Shown here piece by piece: positions 10,401-19,092 of a DNA stretch of 64,000 bases. The DNA comes from Moesziomyces globuligerus. Its lineage: Eukaryota > Basidiomycota > Ustilaginomycetes > Ustilaginales > Ustilaginaceae. Position 1 is the stretch's first letter. Each line of letters opens with the position of its first letter. The stretch lies in the NCBI GenBank assembly GCA_030849465.1, contig JARVLF010000014.1, positions 62,001 to 126,000 of the forward strand, written 5' to 3'. Made by a program: the position numbers and the translations under genes. The notes beneath the pieces were generated by a model. That model saw only the letters and a list, made by a program, of their open reading frames with translations, did not search any database and had not been told where the DNA came from.

Positions 10401-10855
10401 ATGCAGGTGGGCGCAGCTCCACGTTTGGAGCGGGTCGCGGCATGCCTCGCCCAGCTAGCACCCAGTTCGTTCGTGGCTTCTCGAGCTCTTCCGTCTTGTC
10501 CGCCTCCGGGCTGATGCGCAACGCATCCTTCGTGCCCGGACTTGATGGCGAGGCCGAGTCGGAGCGCGATTGGCCGCTGAGCGAGCAGGAGCACCGTCGC
10601 GCTCCCGTCTTCAGCACTCCTGGCGAAACGAGGATGGAATGGATCTCGCATATCGCCGGAATCCGTGTCGCCAAGCTTGGCGAGGCCCAGGTCGAGCTGG
10701 ACGGCGATTCGAGCCAGGCCCGCGCTTCCGAGACCGGCCCGGCGGACAGCGTCCAACCAAGCATGCTCGGAGCCATGGGCGGCTTCGAGAACAAGGACCT
10801 GCTCCCAATCTTGTGGCGCGGCTGCAGTCGCGGATGTCTCGACTTTCTGGTCTGA
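7457..10855 (+). CDS. Leucine-rich-repeat protein, function unknown
   Basis: 1132 aa from the chosen ATG. The N-terminal 170 residues are Ser-rich and disordered, with a short CAG-coded Gln run. Around residue 190 there is an LRR-like strand (GTIDLSSKNITDVLPII). Three typical LRRs follow at about 318-395 (LSIFLGSNALTRLPSALFQL, LRVLSLRSNKLKLLPPAI, LSELHVANNELQYFPAEI). A long disordered linker leads to a conserved-looking helical part (IPTLLEAYENGTLQSLL), a Cys cluster CQNPWYSRCPNPKHC near residue 820 that could bind metal, and a C-terminal motif LPILWRGCSRGCLDFL. This order (LRRs, Cys cluster, WRGCSRGCL end) looks like a conserved fungal LRR family without assigned function. The start at 7457 is a choice, because the frame stays open upstream to 7007. 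No introns are needed. Confidence 0.82.
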   Translation: MQSSMQSVTPRSNPSTSPPADENPSSSAHSRSPIVLSEAWKQLHLSSPSHLPSAMPLRDASSSQSASTAPPADDDADSSDDGFLSDHSEELHPETGFDPFLAATRRARQASLTSLLPPSAPAQSNSQKSASPSSLSSPASSSDHISASAKSLHDSQQQQQQDEDYRWSRIAKYWSRVVDDAMFQHKGPKQGTIDLSSKNITDVLPIIADLSRFVALPPPRYDPEDDRDARAPTAEAHNLLQSKTGGLVRHESYLAPFSAQINNSAPSDRSSNRVLSRSQSAFQPALGRAHSFARTTSAMSTLSSRSAGSYRDHRDRQATLSIFLGSNALTRLPSALFQLQNLRVLSLRSNKLKLLPPAIGDLHNLSELHVANNELQYFPAEILRLKLDVFTWFPNPYLAKPPKTGVLTVRPVLCHRAQHIRSNHSFHAMHELDEINEDDGASSTTPVRNATDTSPTSAPYVPVSQQPPPLIRAPLTNSGRYQRHLDRTRSEMQVEGFLARGIDQLHVGGFASINEDEHDLNQESDTSFDAADSTLDADETAQNVDLPSAETESQDEAELDRQRILEAAFADGDGIDTDAFDLTPSTEHNISQRGKVTGRSRVLGTKTASALPTLSELCIRKLLDPFDTAQADARVPASPFLSPIVQTSAGPKRRRGSGLSSRSASRTGTPLFEAQQRQRATSFGSNASRTRSFSSNGGPEDTKFGKRIPTLLEAYENGTLQSLLGELGHGLVPLLEAARRSATQDWGTRARMRSNSSVTAKRQGMARTQSVTNAFPSPPNAGDGGHATSESSAAAALTSNEEHDVFGGVDAPGSLDRGDDACQNPWYSRCPNPKHCDEQRQRTQHSLFNAKQHRDIALHRGKRGFGSTSSVSSLGTTLGGGKIDIEATDMDRVPSTTASSDSGAALSSPLSSSASSSVGTVGGWPAAPIPAASLRLDPLASDSSAPAGSSALGQQVRFAPANSRSFSQTPFSRTSSTPRHFDAGGRSSTFGAGRGMPRPASTQFVRGFSSSSVLSASGLMRNASFVPGLDGEAESERDWPLSEQEHRRAPVFSTPGETRMEWISHIAGIRVAKLGEAQVELDGDSSQARASETGPADSVQPSMLGAMGGFENKDLLPILWRGCSRGCLDFLV

Positions 10856-11204
10856 TGCGACCCGACGCCCTCGTGCTTGGTCAGCCCTTTCAACTCATGA
10901 TCGATTCGACATTCCTGCGACTGGGGGGATTCACTGTGCACACAGTAGCGATGCCTCAACATAGACCCACTGCTGTGTCAATGACAGAAGAGGTGGACAC
11001 GACGTGCCTTGCGAGCAAAAAAGACTTGAGTTTGATTTCCTCGGGCAAGACTCGCGCTTCAAGAATTGAAGGGCGCCAGGTTCGGGATCTTTGATGAGTT
11101 TGTGCACGAGGCTGAAGCGAGCCAGGCGTGTGAAGGCTCCTCGTTCTGAAGTCGCTTTTGCCGATGGGATTAGACAGGGCAAAGATGTGGACCGAGGCTG
11201 TGGA
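10856..11204. other. Intergenic between LRR gene and Cys-rich pseudogene
   Basis: 349 bases between convergent 3' ends. I see nothing beyond expected 3' flanks. Confidence 0.5.
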
Positions 11205-12155
11205 TCAGCACGAGACGATGGTCAGGGAGACTTGTTCTGCGTTCTCGCGAACGACGAGCGCTGTTCCGGGCTTGTCTACGCCGTCGCTGCATTCGGTATA
11301 GGTGCCATCGAAGAGGGTAGCGTCGCTGTAGCTCTGCAGATAGCCGCACTGTCCCACTGGTACCGAAGTGCCGTAGGTGACGGTGGTGGAGTACGTTTCG
11401 GTGTAGCCGGCACCAAAGGTAGCGCCGATGTCGATTCCCTTGACCGAGCCTCCGCCCGTGAGGGAGAATTCGCTCGAGTAGCTTACACTCGTGCCCTCGG
11501 CAACGGTGATGGGACAGGGAGCTGCCGACTGCTTGCAGCCGACCTCGGACGAGACTTTGGTGAAGCGAGAGTAGGTGGGACGACCTTCTCCTTGGCGCCG
11601 GAAGGATTTGCACGTGTCGTCTCGTTTGGCGAGCTTGCTCTGACGAGACAGAGCTATTCTGCCATTGGTACCCTTGCAGGTGCATCCGTTGGGGAAGCAC
11701 TGGTACTGCTCACCTCCGTTGAGTGCATTCAGCTGAACGCAGTTTCGCGACTGGGTGATTTCGGCGAGAACATCGTTGGGTCCCCAGTCGATGCACTCAC
11801 CCGAGCCGATGACAAACAGCTTGTCAGGCGGATAGAAGTGGTCGTTGGTCTTGACGTAGACCGTACCTTGAGGCAGACCCGAGGGAGCCTGGTTCATGCA
11901 AGCACCGCATCCGTAGGGGAGGTTGGGGTTGATGTTGAGCTCGTTGGTGTTGAGCTTGTTGGTGCAGTACATGTCGCTGTAAAAGTCGATGCCGCATCTC
12001 GGAGCAGGATCCAGGTTGGAATCTTGACCATCGCAAGGCGCAGCGGCGATCGAGATGGCGTTGGGCTCGCTTGCACACTAGCCGATCGTGGATTGACCAA
12101 AGGCAGCAGACACGAGACAGGAGAGGACGGTGATAGCGATCAGACCGCGCGCCAT
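11205..12155 (-). pseudogene. Secreted Cys-rich protein gene with in-frame TAG
   Basis: On the minus strand an ATG at 12153-12155 opens a textbook signal peptide (MARGLIAITVLSCLVSAAFG). The frame then hits TAG at 12078-12080, 25 codons later. Directly behind the stop, in the same frame and with no gap, follows a Cys-rich protein (CASEPNAIS, then APCDG, APRCG, YGCGACMNQ, CFPNGCTCKG) that runs to TGA at 11205-11207, about 290 residues. The C-terminal 100 residues are Ser/Thr/Gly-rich with alternating polar pattern and a GQCGYLQSY motif, as in several secreted beta-rich fungal proteins; family not recognised. No GT-AG intron of normal size removes the TAG while keeping the signal peptide. Readings: a nonsense-mutated secreted gene, a strain polymorphism or sequencing error, or two abutting genes, the second starting at the ATG at 11972. 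Pseudogene is my best guess, not proven. Confidence 0.55.
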
Positions 12156-12640
12156 CGGGGAAAGCGCAGCCTTACGCGCCCCCGACATGTTGACAGGATT
12201 GGTGCACGAGACGCCCTGACCACCTCCATGGTCCCTTGCGTATGTCTGTGCGATGACAGGAATGTCAATCGAGCTCGTCGTGTAGCATCGGTTGAGCTTT
12301 CCCGCCATCCCTGCCTCAAACTGGCCGGGACAGTTGGTGCTGTTGAACAGGCTCGACTCGCAGAAGTGAAGCGTCGCGTTGTTCTGCATCTTGGGCCTCG
12401 GTAAGTATCCGTGATCAAAATGGTGTATGAGTCCAGCTGACAAGCCGCAACGTCGATGAACAGGTATGCTTGATTCGCGAAAGTCGTTAAGGAATCGTTC
12501 AGAGTGAAGGCCTTAATATGCCAACTCGAGCCTGCCAAATGGCCGCCGAGCGATGCAGAGGTTTCTGCTGTTGTGGAGGTGGCTGTCGACGTATCGCTCA
12601 GCGTCTGTGCTGGCGCCTACGGAGGCTCGCAAGGGAGTGA
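12156..12640 (-). pseudogene. Fragment of a secreted-type Cys/Asn-rich protein
   Basis: Upstream of the signal-peptide ATG the same minus frame is protein-like from about 12390 to 12160, with Cys residues and two N-glycosylation sequons (QNNATLHFCES, NSTNCPG, KLNRCYTTSS). Just before it, from about 12600 to 12395, another frame is protein-like (LGGHLAGSSWHIKAFTL, DSYTILITDTYRGPRC). The switch between frames near 12395 has no good intron, which suggests a frameshift. A diverged copy of this segment lies at 13550-13790. I interpret it as the remains of a second secreted-protein gene, or a broken 5' part of its neighbour. The family is not recognised. Confidence 0.4.
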
Positions 12641-13549
12641 CCATGAATGTGGCCTATGACGGTGCGCATGAGTACGAGCGTTGAAGGGTCTACAGGGGCG
12701 TGCATCCGACATGATTGCCGAAGCCGGTAGCTGGCTGGGGCTTTTGTTGTCGAACGCCAGACAGCCCTTTGTTCCCGCAGCTAGCATCGAGACGTGACGC
12801 TGCGTTGACGGCGAATGCTCGCTGCAGGTCGCTTGCCATTGTTTCGCAAGACTCTCAAACCTCGTTCTGAAAAGTCGCGCCTTTGCCCGAGCCAAGACGG
12901 GGCTTGCACAGCCGAAAGCGCCGTCCCCCCGCCATTGTTCCGCGGCAAAAGAGTCGCGGGGGTTGAAAAAGCCCAAGGGTTCACAGCTGTCGCCGAGCGC
13001 GTGAACAGTGGCTTCGGAAAGGCGAAAGGTGACTTAGCTCGTCTTGGCGATCCAGCCTCGTTCGGCTCTGCCAGCCGATTTTCTGCGAAATAGAAGCCGA
13101 GTGTGGGGGCGGTAGAACGCGGCGAGGCGATCGGCGTTTTCAGTACCACCCTTTTGAGCTTTTTTTGCTCGCTAAGACACAATGACGTTTCCCCCTTCCC
13201 CCTTCCCCCGTCCTGAAAAATATCAACCGGTTGCGGCGTCACAGGGATGCACTCGCTCCGCAAAACGTGACCGGTCAGCACCCGACTGAATTCCGAGAGC
13301 TTGTGCAAGGCGATAGGCGTATTAGAGACTTCACTGAAGCGAGCATGTGCGGCCTAGGAATCGCTGCCGAACATGTTTGGCCAGGAACCCGAAAGCAAGC
13401 TCGCTCCTCCGCAAAGGTTTCTGAGCCTGCAGGTATTCCTCGGATCGATCCCAACGCGTTGCACAGCCTTTTTCGAGCCATCCTTTCTGCTGCGGCGACT
13501 GAGTTCTGGAAACGTGTGCGTGGAATACAGTAGCAATCGAAGGCCACGG
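12641..13549. other. Intergenic, no supportable gene
   Basis: Short overlapping ORFs occur on both strands but none has signal peptide, domain or consistent composition. I see nothing supportable here. Confidence 0.5.
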
Positions 13550-13790
13550 CGGGCTTGGCTCATTTCGCAAAGGTGAAAGGTTGCGTTCTGCATCTTGAAC
13601 CAAGATGCGTAGTTGTGATCGGAATGCGGTTGGCTGTATCGGGCCAGCTGATGAGCCGCAATGATGAGCGGATTGGCTGGCCTCGTCTATGAGTGAATTT
13701 TCCGAGTGCAGCCTGAATACAGAATGCCAGACCGAGGCCTATCCGATGGCCGACAAGCATTGCAGCGGCGGCTTGCGACGGTGAGCATGC
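13550..13790 (-). repeat. Diverged copy of the 12.34-12.60 kb segment
   Basis: By eye the minus strand aligns with the segment at about 12340-12600 at roughly two-thirds identity, in the same orientation. Shared landmarks include TCAGCTGG, the AAGATGCAGAAC block, and peptides LVGHRIGLGLAFCIQAAL versus LGGHLAGSSWHIKAFTL and MQNATFHLCE versus MQNNATLHFCE (one-codon indel). Similarity fades on both sides and stops interrupt every frame, so this is a dead duplicate. Confidence 0.6.
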
Positions 13791-14877
13791 GTGCGATTTG
13801 CACTAGCGTGAGAAAGCCTGCAAGCGCATGAGTCCCCCTTTCATGGCTTGCGACACAAAGGTTGTCGAAAGTGCGAGGTGATTGGGCTCGCTCAGCTGTC
13901 TCAGAGTGCATGAAAAAAGCGGCGGGATGGCGACAGCTGGTTGGTTTTGGCGATCACGCCTCCTGCGGCCCGGCGAATTGAGAACGCCTTCGGCTTCAGT
14001 GCAGCCTACTCTATTCGTTCAGTACTGTACTGTATAGTGCAGTAATTGCTACTCACTGCGAACATGAATAAAAGTAAGGCATCATTGATTGACGATTGGA
14101 CCTTCGGCAGTCATGCTATGAGGTCAAACTTTACGCACAACAAAATGAACGAACAGTCCGAGCGACAGACAGAGAATTGTGCGCCTACACGGAATGATCG
14201 GGTGGCAGAAAATGGTAAAGCAGGAGGATTTCTTTACAGTAAAGCTTGAAGACCGCCGAGATAGGTACAGGTCATCTGCTGGCAAGGTCAAGCGGCACGA
14301 TGCATCAATTCACGTCGTTTTGGTTGATATGTCTTCGCTTCGACCAAAGTTCTGAAGAAGCTTTCGATGGCAGTCGCGTGCATGCTAGGACTTCCCGAGT
14401 GAAGCTGAGATCAGTGACTTGCACCGGCCTATCAAAAGAGCTCGAGGCTTCTCAGGTGTTGCTTGTCGTTCATTCGATACGAGCGCTCCTGCGGTGGTTT
14501 CGGCGACGGACCTATCGATACTCCGGCTCTTTCGGTCCTTCTTCACTCCAATGAAAATTTTTATTGCACCTGCATCGACACCGAGGCTCTACAGCTAGCA
14601 CAGAAGGCGCTCCTGCCCGTGGTGATCCTGTGTATCGAGTTGCTTCCTCAGTCAAAAGAGTTATAAGAGTGTCTGTTTTGGAACGCTCAGAACAGGCCCT
14701 GTGGCTAGACTACTGCAAGACTTTTCCTGGGTTCTTGGAGTGACGCATACTTGCCTTCCATCGCTCGCGCCTCTAGCCCCGCTCGGTGATCTCAAACACC
14801 TCTGAGGCAGGACGTATAGGACCGAAGATCGATCACAAGGACAACGTTGACAATCGGATCCCAAATCTTGAGCCAAG
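13791..14877. other. AT-richer gene-free stretch
   Basis: About 1.1 kb, visibly less GC-rich than the rest of the window, with TACTGTACTGTA-type sequence near 14024-14035. Only short unsupported ORFs. The last 80 bases are part of the duplicated block described at 14800-15107. Confidence 0.5.
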
Positions 14878-15107
14878 ATGGCTGTCCAAGCATCACGCAA
14901 CAATGCGAGGTCGATCGGCGCCAAGTCGTCCTATGTGGTCCTTTGCAGGTGCTTGCTGATCCTCACGATTACCACGCTTCTTTGCAGCTTTTCGATCGCG
15001 ACATCGGTATCAACATCGGTATCAACATCGGTATCAACAGCGACCGTCGAAACGCAGAGCGAGCTGCACCCAAGAGACTGGCAAACCGAATGCTTCATGT
15101 CGTCTAG
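14800..15107 (+). repeat. Inverted, frameshifted copy of the ORF at 16537-16839
   Basis: The frame from the ATG at 14847 to the TAG at 15105 reads QVVLCGPLQVLADPHDY and LQLFDRDIGIN. The minus-strand ORF at 16537-16839 reads QVVLCKILQVLTDTYNY and LHLFDRIISIT in the equivalent place. Nucleotide similarity extends about 45 bases upstream of 14847, but there this copy has small indels and a TGA, so the full ancestral frame is broken. Confidence 0.65.
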
Positions 15108-16020
15108 GTGGCTGAAATCTGCCAGCCCTCCTCGCTACGGCAAATGCGAAGCTGGAAACATGATTCGATCTGGTGCTGAATGCGTCGAAGTTGCTGGTGG
15201 CAGGTGCAGCATCCGATGCCGTGGCATGCAGGGATGCATCGACAACTGCACGTGTCTCAAAAAATACACACGCAAGAGCAAGGGCTACCACAACACCTAT
15301 CGCTCGAGGAGGACAGACAGATGCGGCGCCAGCTCCAAAGCTACCGTTGGCGGAGTGGCTGCAGTCAGTGCCGTCAAAGTCGCGCAAGGTCAGCTGGACA
15401 GCATCATACGCGAAGGCAAGTTCTATTCCGATTTCTCCGAGGGAACCACCTACTGCTACCCTTTCGTCGGTAAAGGTGCTTCGAACGGCTTGTCAGCTTG
15501 TCTGTACGGCTATGCCAGCGGGTATCCAGCACAGAACGTGTTTGACGGTCTCGGGGCTGAGATGGACAACATGATCGACGACCAATATCTGAAGGCCACC
15601 TCGGGCTACTACACGGTTCTTGGCACCGGCTCGGGCCAAGTTGCAGGCCAAGCGCAGATCACGCTGACGTGCTCTGCGGTCGGAAACCGAACTTTCCGCA
15701 AGAGAAAGGCTACGCAGGAGGGGGCTCTGACCATCGATGAAGCACGAGATGTTTCTGGCAACAGCGAGATCGGTCGAGATTCGCCGATCACGAAGCTGGT
15801 CGTCTTCGAGCCCGTGGACCTGGATGCTGGATCCGCGAACATCACCGTCCAGGTGGCTGCATCCTACGAGGTCGTTCCTGAACAGTCTCAACCCCTTGAA
15901 GCGACTGCGAACCACACCCTGGTGCGAAGGACACAGGTCGAAGACTACTGCGGTCAAATGTGGGATTCCCGACAGAACTATCCTTCTGTAGACATTGGAC
16001 AGTGTGACGGCAGCTATTAG
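14878..16020 (+). CDS. Putative secreted or signal-anchored protein, 380 aa
   Basis: From the ATG at 14878 the frame runs to TAG at 16018-16020. Residues 19-45 are hydrophobic (YVVLCRCLLILTITTLLCSF), consistent with a signal peptide or signal anchor after a basic start. Next come three SVST repeats from a 12-bp DNA repeat, then a Cys-rich part (CEAGN, CVEVAGGRCSIRCRGMQGC, NCTCLKKYTRKSKG). The C-terminal half is Gly/Tyr/Ser-rich with N-glycosylation sequons (NRT, NIT, NHT) and Cys near the end (DYCGQMWD, GQCDGSY). No family recognised. The N-terminal 75 codons overlie the duplicated block at 14800-15107 in a different frame, so the signal segment may be a new invention; the alternative is that translation starts at a downstream ATG near 15097. 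The setting among broken secreted-type genes suggests an effector-like or cell-surface protein, which is inference. Confidence 0.6.
   Translation: MAVQASRNNARSIGAKSSYVVLCRCLLILTITTLLCSFSIATSVSTSVSTSVSTATVETQSELHPRDWQTECFMSSRWLKSASPPRYGKCEAGNMIRSGAECVEVAGGRCSIRCRGMQGCIDNCTCLKKYTRKSKGYHNTYRSRRTDRCGASSKATVGGVAAVSAVKVAQGQLDSIIREGKFYSDFSEGTTYCYPFVGKGASNGLSACLYGYASGYPAQNVFDGLGAEMDNMIDDQYLKATSGYYTVLGTGSGQVAGQAQITLTCSAVGNRTFRKRKATQEGALTIDEARDVSGNSEIGRDSPITKLVVFEPVDLDAGSANITVQVAASYEVVPEQSQPLEATANHTLVRRTQVEDYCGQMWDSRQNYPSVDIGQCDGSY
15003..15038 (+). repeat. Three 12-bp tandem repeats
   Basis: ATCGGTATCAAC is repeated exactly three times. It encodes the SVST repeats in the 14878 frame and IGIN repeats in the 14847 frame. 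Exact identity points to recent expansion. Confidence 0.9.
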
Positions 16021-16536
16021 TCTGGCTCTCACGTCAAAGGCTTCGATCAAGATGGTCTCATTGACCGCCCCAGCCGCGACGCTCCCACCACTGCCTGATC
16101 GGCCGAACAAGCGCTCTCGAGAGAATTGCGCCGTGGTAATTGGTCACACCTAGTTCTGGCCGTTAGCACCGTTTGTACCTTGTCCCGATCAGTCGAGCAT
16201 CTACAAAAAATCATTCGTTTGACACTTAGTGATTTCGCAGGAATGTCTGATGGTGCGCTTTCGTTGGACCAGCTCGAGAGCTTGCGGAGGTTTGCCAGGG
16301 CAAGTGGCCTACGGAGGACCGAAAACGTCAAAATTTTGTCAACCTGCAGCACACAACCTTGATTGCGAGTCTGAGCGGGGCAGACCGACATAGGCCGAAA
16401 TGCTGTTGACAGCGTTTCGAATTGTTGGCGGCGCTGAGGGCGCATCAGCCGCATTCGTTGTGCAAGTCTTGATATGCTGAAGAGCTGCTCAGTCGAGCGA
16501 GCGTTGTGCCGATGGAGTGTAAGCCCGGAATTGCGC
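16021..16536. other. Intergenic, no supportable gene
   Basis: 516 bases between the 380-aa gene and the small minus-strand ORF. I see nothing supportable. Confidence 0.5.
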
Positions 16537-16839
16537 TCAGGCCAGAAGGGATGCTGGGTCCGTCATCCTCTCGAGCGCAGGCCAATCTGCGTTTTGGCCG
16601 TCGATCGTGATGCTGATGATGCGGTCAAATAGATGCAGAGTGACGACATAGTTGTAGGTGTCGGTGAGGACCTGCAAAATCTTGCACAGCACTACCTGTA
16701 CATCCTGTTCGAGCTCCAGCTGGTGCTGGATGATCGGATCTCCATCTAGACGCGTGTACAGCGATTGGATGATGACAACTCCTCGGTTGTAGTCGAACGT
16801 CGGCCCTGTGTATCGCTGTCCGTTGATTATCAATACCAT
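16537..16839 (-). CDS. Small ORF (100 aa), duplicated nearby, function unknown
   Basis: ATG at 16837-16839 to TGA at 16537-16539. The peptide alternates short beta-like and helical stretches (VLIINGQRYTGPTFDYNRG, QHQLELEQDVQVVLCKIL, YNYVVTLHLFDRIISITID) and has no signal peptide. Its main support is a diverged inverted copy at 14800-15107 in which the same frame is partly kept (QVVLC..LQVL.D, L.LFDR). It may be a complete small gene or the last exon of a longer one; upstream the next frame is also open to 16924. Function not recognised. Confidence 0.45.
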   Translation of the reverse strand: MVLIINGQRYTGPTFDYNRGVVIIQSLYTRLDGDPIIQHQLELEQDVQVVLCKILQVLTDTYNYVVTLHLFDRIISITIDGQNADWPALERMTDPASLLA

Positions 16840-17272
16840 TCTGCACGATCTTGACGTTTGCTCGTAGTGTCAGAGTAAACGACAAGAGGTTGGCGTGGTA
16901 AGTGGAAAGAGGGGATGCGAGCAAAGGGTGGTTTGTGATGAGAAGAATGCGCAGCGTATGAGAATTGTGTGAAGCCCTCCCTTCGGATTTCGGTCAATCA
17001 GAAATTAGGGTCTGCCAACGCTCATTCCTGGCGCACTCAAAGGGCCGTGCAGCAACGTGGCGAGAACAAAGGGACCAGCGTGCAGGCCGAGCAGCAGCCG
17101 TCGGCGAAATTTCATCAGCAGGCCGCAGATCCCGCAGCGCTGCACTAATTGACGCAAAGCAAAATAAATAAGATTTACGATTTAGAATAATCGAGGCCGC
17201 TCGAGGTAACCTTGAGCTCCTTCCCGTCAGCCGAGGCTGCTGGTGGTCCTAAAGCAATCCGGCAAGATCCGT
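16840..17272. other. Intergenic: 3' flank of sugar transporter
   Basis: 433 bases. It includes an A/T-rich patch at 17157-17192 and, at 17210-17243, a near-copy of the last coding bases of the sugar transporter. No gene seen. Confidence 0.5.
17210..17243 (-). repeat. Duplicate of the sugar-transporter 3' coding tail
   Basis: About 34 bases nearly identical to 17278-17311, offset 68 bases. On the minus strand it reads SADGKELK, compared with SADEKELKA at the true C-terminus. It lies beyond the stop codon, so it is a leftover of a short tandem duplication. Confidence 0.8.
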
Positions 17273-19092
17273 TTAGGCCTTGAGCTCCTTCTCGTCAGCC
17301 GAGTCGCTGGGTGTAGAAGGCTGGCGAGTGAAAGTGGGGGCACCGCCGGCCTTGACGGCCTCGATATCGCGGGCGAGCTGACCCGAGCCCTTGCGGGTCT
17401 TCCACGCGGGGATACCGGACTGGAAGATCTCGTCGACCTCCTCGAGCGTCTTGCCTGCCGTCTCGGGGAAGGCGAAGAAGACGTGAACAGTCATGGCGAC
17501 AGTGAAGCAGCCAAAAATGATGTAGCTCTTCCACTGAATGTTGTGGAAGGCCGGCGGCACGAAGTAGCCGAGTGCGAAGTTGAACGCCCAGTTGCTGGCG
17601 GTCGAGACCGAGTTGCTCTTGCCTCGAAGACGGTTGCCGAAGAGTTCCGGAACGTAGATCCAGGATACAGGACCCCATGTAGGAGCAAACGAGGCGACGA
17701 AGAGGTACGAGCATGCAATGACGGCTTTCGAGGCGGGACCAGTAACCTGCCATCGTACGACCGCATTCCCCGAGTTGGGGTAGTAGTGGCCATAGTTGGC
17801 CATGAGACCGGCTACGGCAAAGAGCCAGATGGTCATGAGGGTGGATCCGATGAGCAGCGTCGGGCGACGGCCCCATCGGTCGACATAAAGCAGCGCAGGC
17901 ACCGTCATGACGACATTGATAACGTACTGGATGCCGTTAGAGATCAAAGCGATGTTGCCAGTGATGCCGGCCATCTCGAAAACGTACGAGAGGTAGTACA
18001 TCATGACGTTCATGCCTACGTTCCAAAAAAAATTAGTGTATCACGTGTAGTACATGATGTACATGTAGTACATGGTGTTTGTGATTGAACGACAGGATAT
18101 GAGGTCAGCTGCTGAAATCTTGTCACCCGTTTTTTATGGACGCCCTCCTCGTCCGTGCACCAAAAAAAAACATGTGCGGTGCTCTTATGGATGTACGTAC
18201 CAGTAAGCTGGGACCAGATCTGTGTGAACATGGCGATGTGGGTGCGCCAAGCATGGCCGTTGCGGAAGAGGTCGAGGTAGCCAGAGCCCTCGCCGGAGCT
18301 CTCTTCGATGTTGAGGCAGATCTCCTTGTACTCGGCCTGGACCTCGGGTGCGTCCTGGTTGCCGTGAGCGTGGACTTGACCGAGGATCTCGAGGGCCTCA
18401 GCGTTGCGACCCTTGGTGATGAGCCAGCGAGGGGACTCAGGCATCATGGGAATGAGAGCCATCAAAACGAGAGCAGGGATCATCTGGAGACCCCAGGGCA
18501 CCCGGAAGGACGCCGTGCCGCGACCGTCCTGCTGTCCGTCGATACGGTTTCCGATGAAGCTGCAACCGTAGCAGATGAAGAAGAAGATGCAAATGCCCCA
18601 GGTAATAGCCCACTGCTGGCAGCCGACAAGTCGACCGCGGATGTGAGTTGGCGACAGCTCGGATAGGTAGACGGGCACCTGAGCAGAAGCGAGACCAACA
18701 CACATGCCGTTGAAGATTCGACCGACGATCAACATGGCAATGTCCTTGGCGGCGCAGGTGAGAATGGAGCCAATCACCCAGAGAATGCAGCCGACGAAGA
18801 TGGCCGCGCGGCGACCAAATCGGTCGGCGATGATCCCAGAGAAGAGCGAAGCGATGAAGGAGCCACCGGCCATGGAGGCGGTGATACCACCCTGCACGTC
18901 GGGGCTAGGACCCAGGTTGCAGAGCGCTCCGGGGCGGTCTGTGCATTCTTTCGTGTCTCCATGTGGTCCAAAGTAGGTCAGGTAGTTTGGACTGGAGATG
19001 ATGGCGGACATGGAGCTAATGTCGAAGCCGAAGAGCAGACCGCCCGTGCAGGCGAGTGCTGTCAGCACATAGGGGTTGGTGATGCGACCCAT
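17273..19092 (-). CDS. MFS sugar (hexose) transporter
   Basis: Two exons, 18201-19092 and 17273-18015, with an intron at 18016-18200 (donor GTACGT, acceptor TAG). The join restores the reading SQLTGMNVMMYYLSYVFEMAG. The 544-aa product is a 12-helix sugar porter. Visible signatures: LLFGFDISSMSAII in helix 1, ADRFGRRAAIF in loop 2-3, PESPRWLI after helix 6, YVDRWGRRPTLL in the second half, VPELFGNRLRGKSNS and PETAGKTLEEVDEIF at the end. It should take up hexoses across the plasma membrane by proton symport or facilitated diffusion; substrate cannot be read from sequence. A TATA-like box lies at 19163. The frame is open upstream of 19092, but the ATG there begins the conserved protein. The intron holds repeats of TACATG-type sequence. 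Confidence 0.94.

Noticed and set aside
12078..12180. Possible 95-nt intron (GTAAGG near 12174 to CTAG at 12078) removing the TAG
   Set aside because: It would also remove the whole signal peptide and joins the Cys-rich part only to a frame without a plausible N-terminus. Kept as an alternative, not called.
12398..12403. Plus-strand GTAAGT donor-like site
   Set aside because: No plus-strand exon with coding character lies upstream; probably chance.
11091..12404. 437-codon plus-strand ORF over the Cys-rich gene
   Set aside because: Composition is Val/Gly/Arg-rich as expected for a shadow; the minus strand has the signal peptide and Cys pattern.
12781..13308. 175-codon minus ORF
   Set aside because: No signal peptide, domain or consistent composition.
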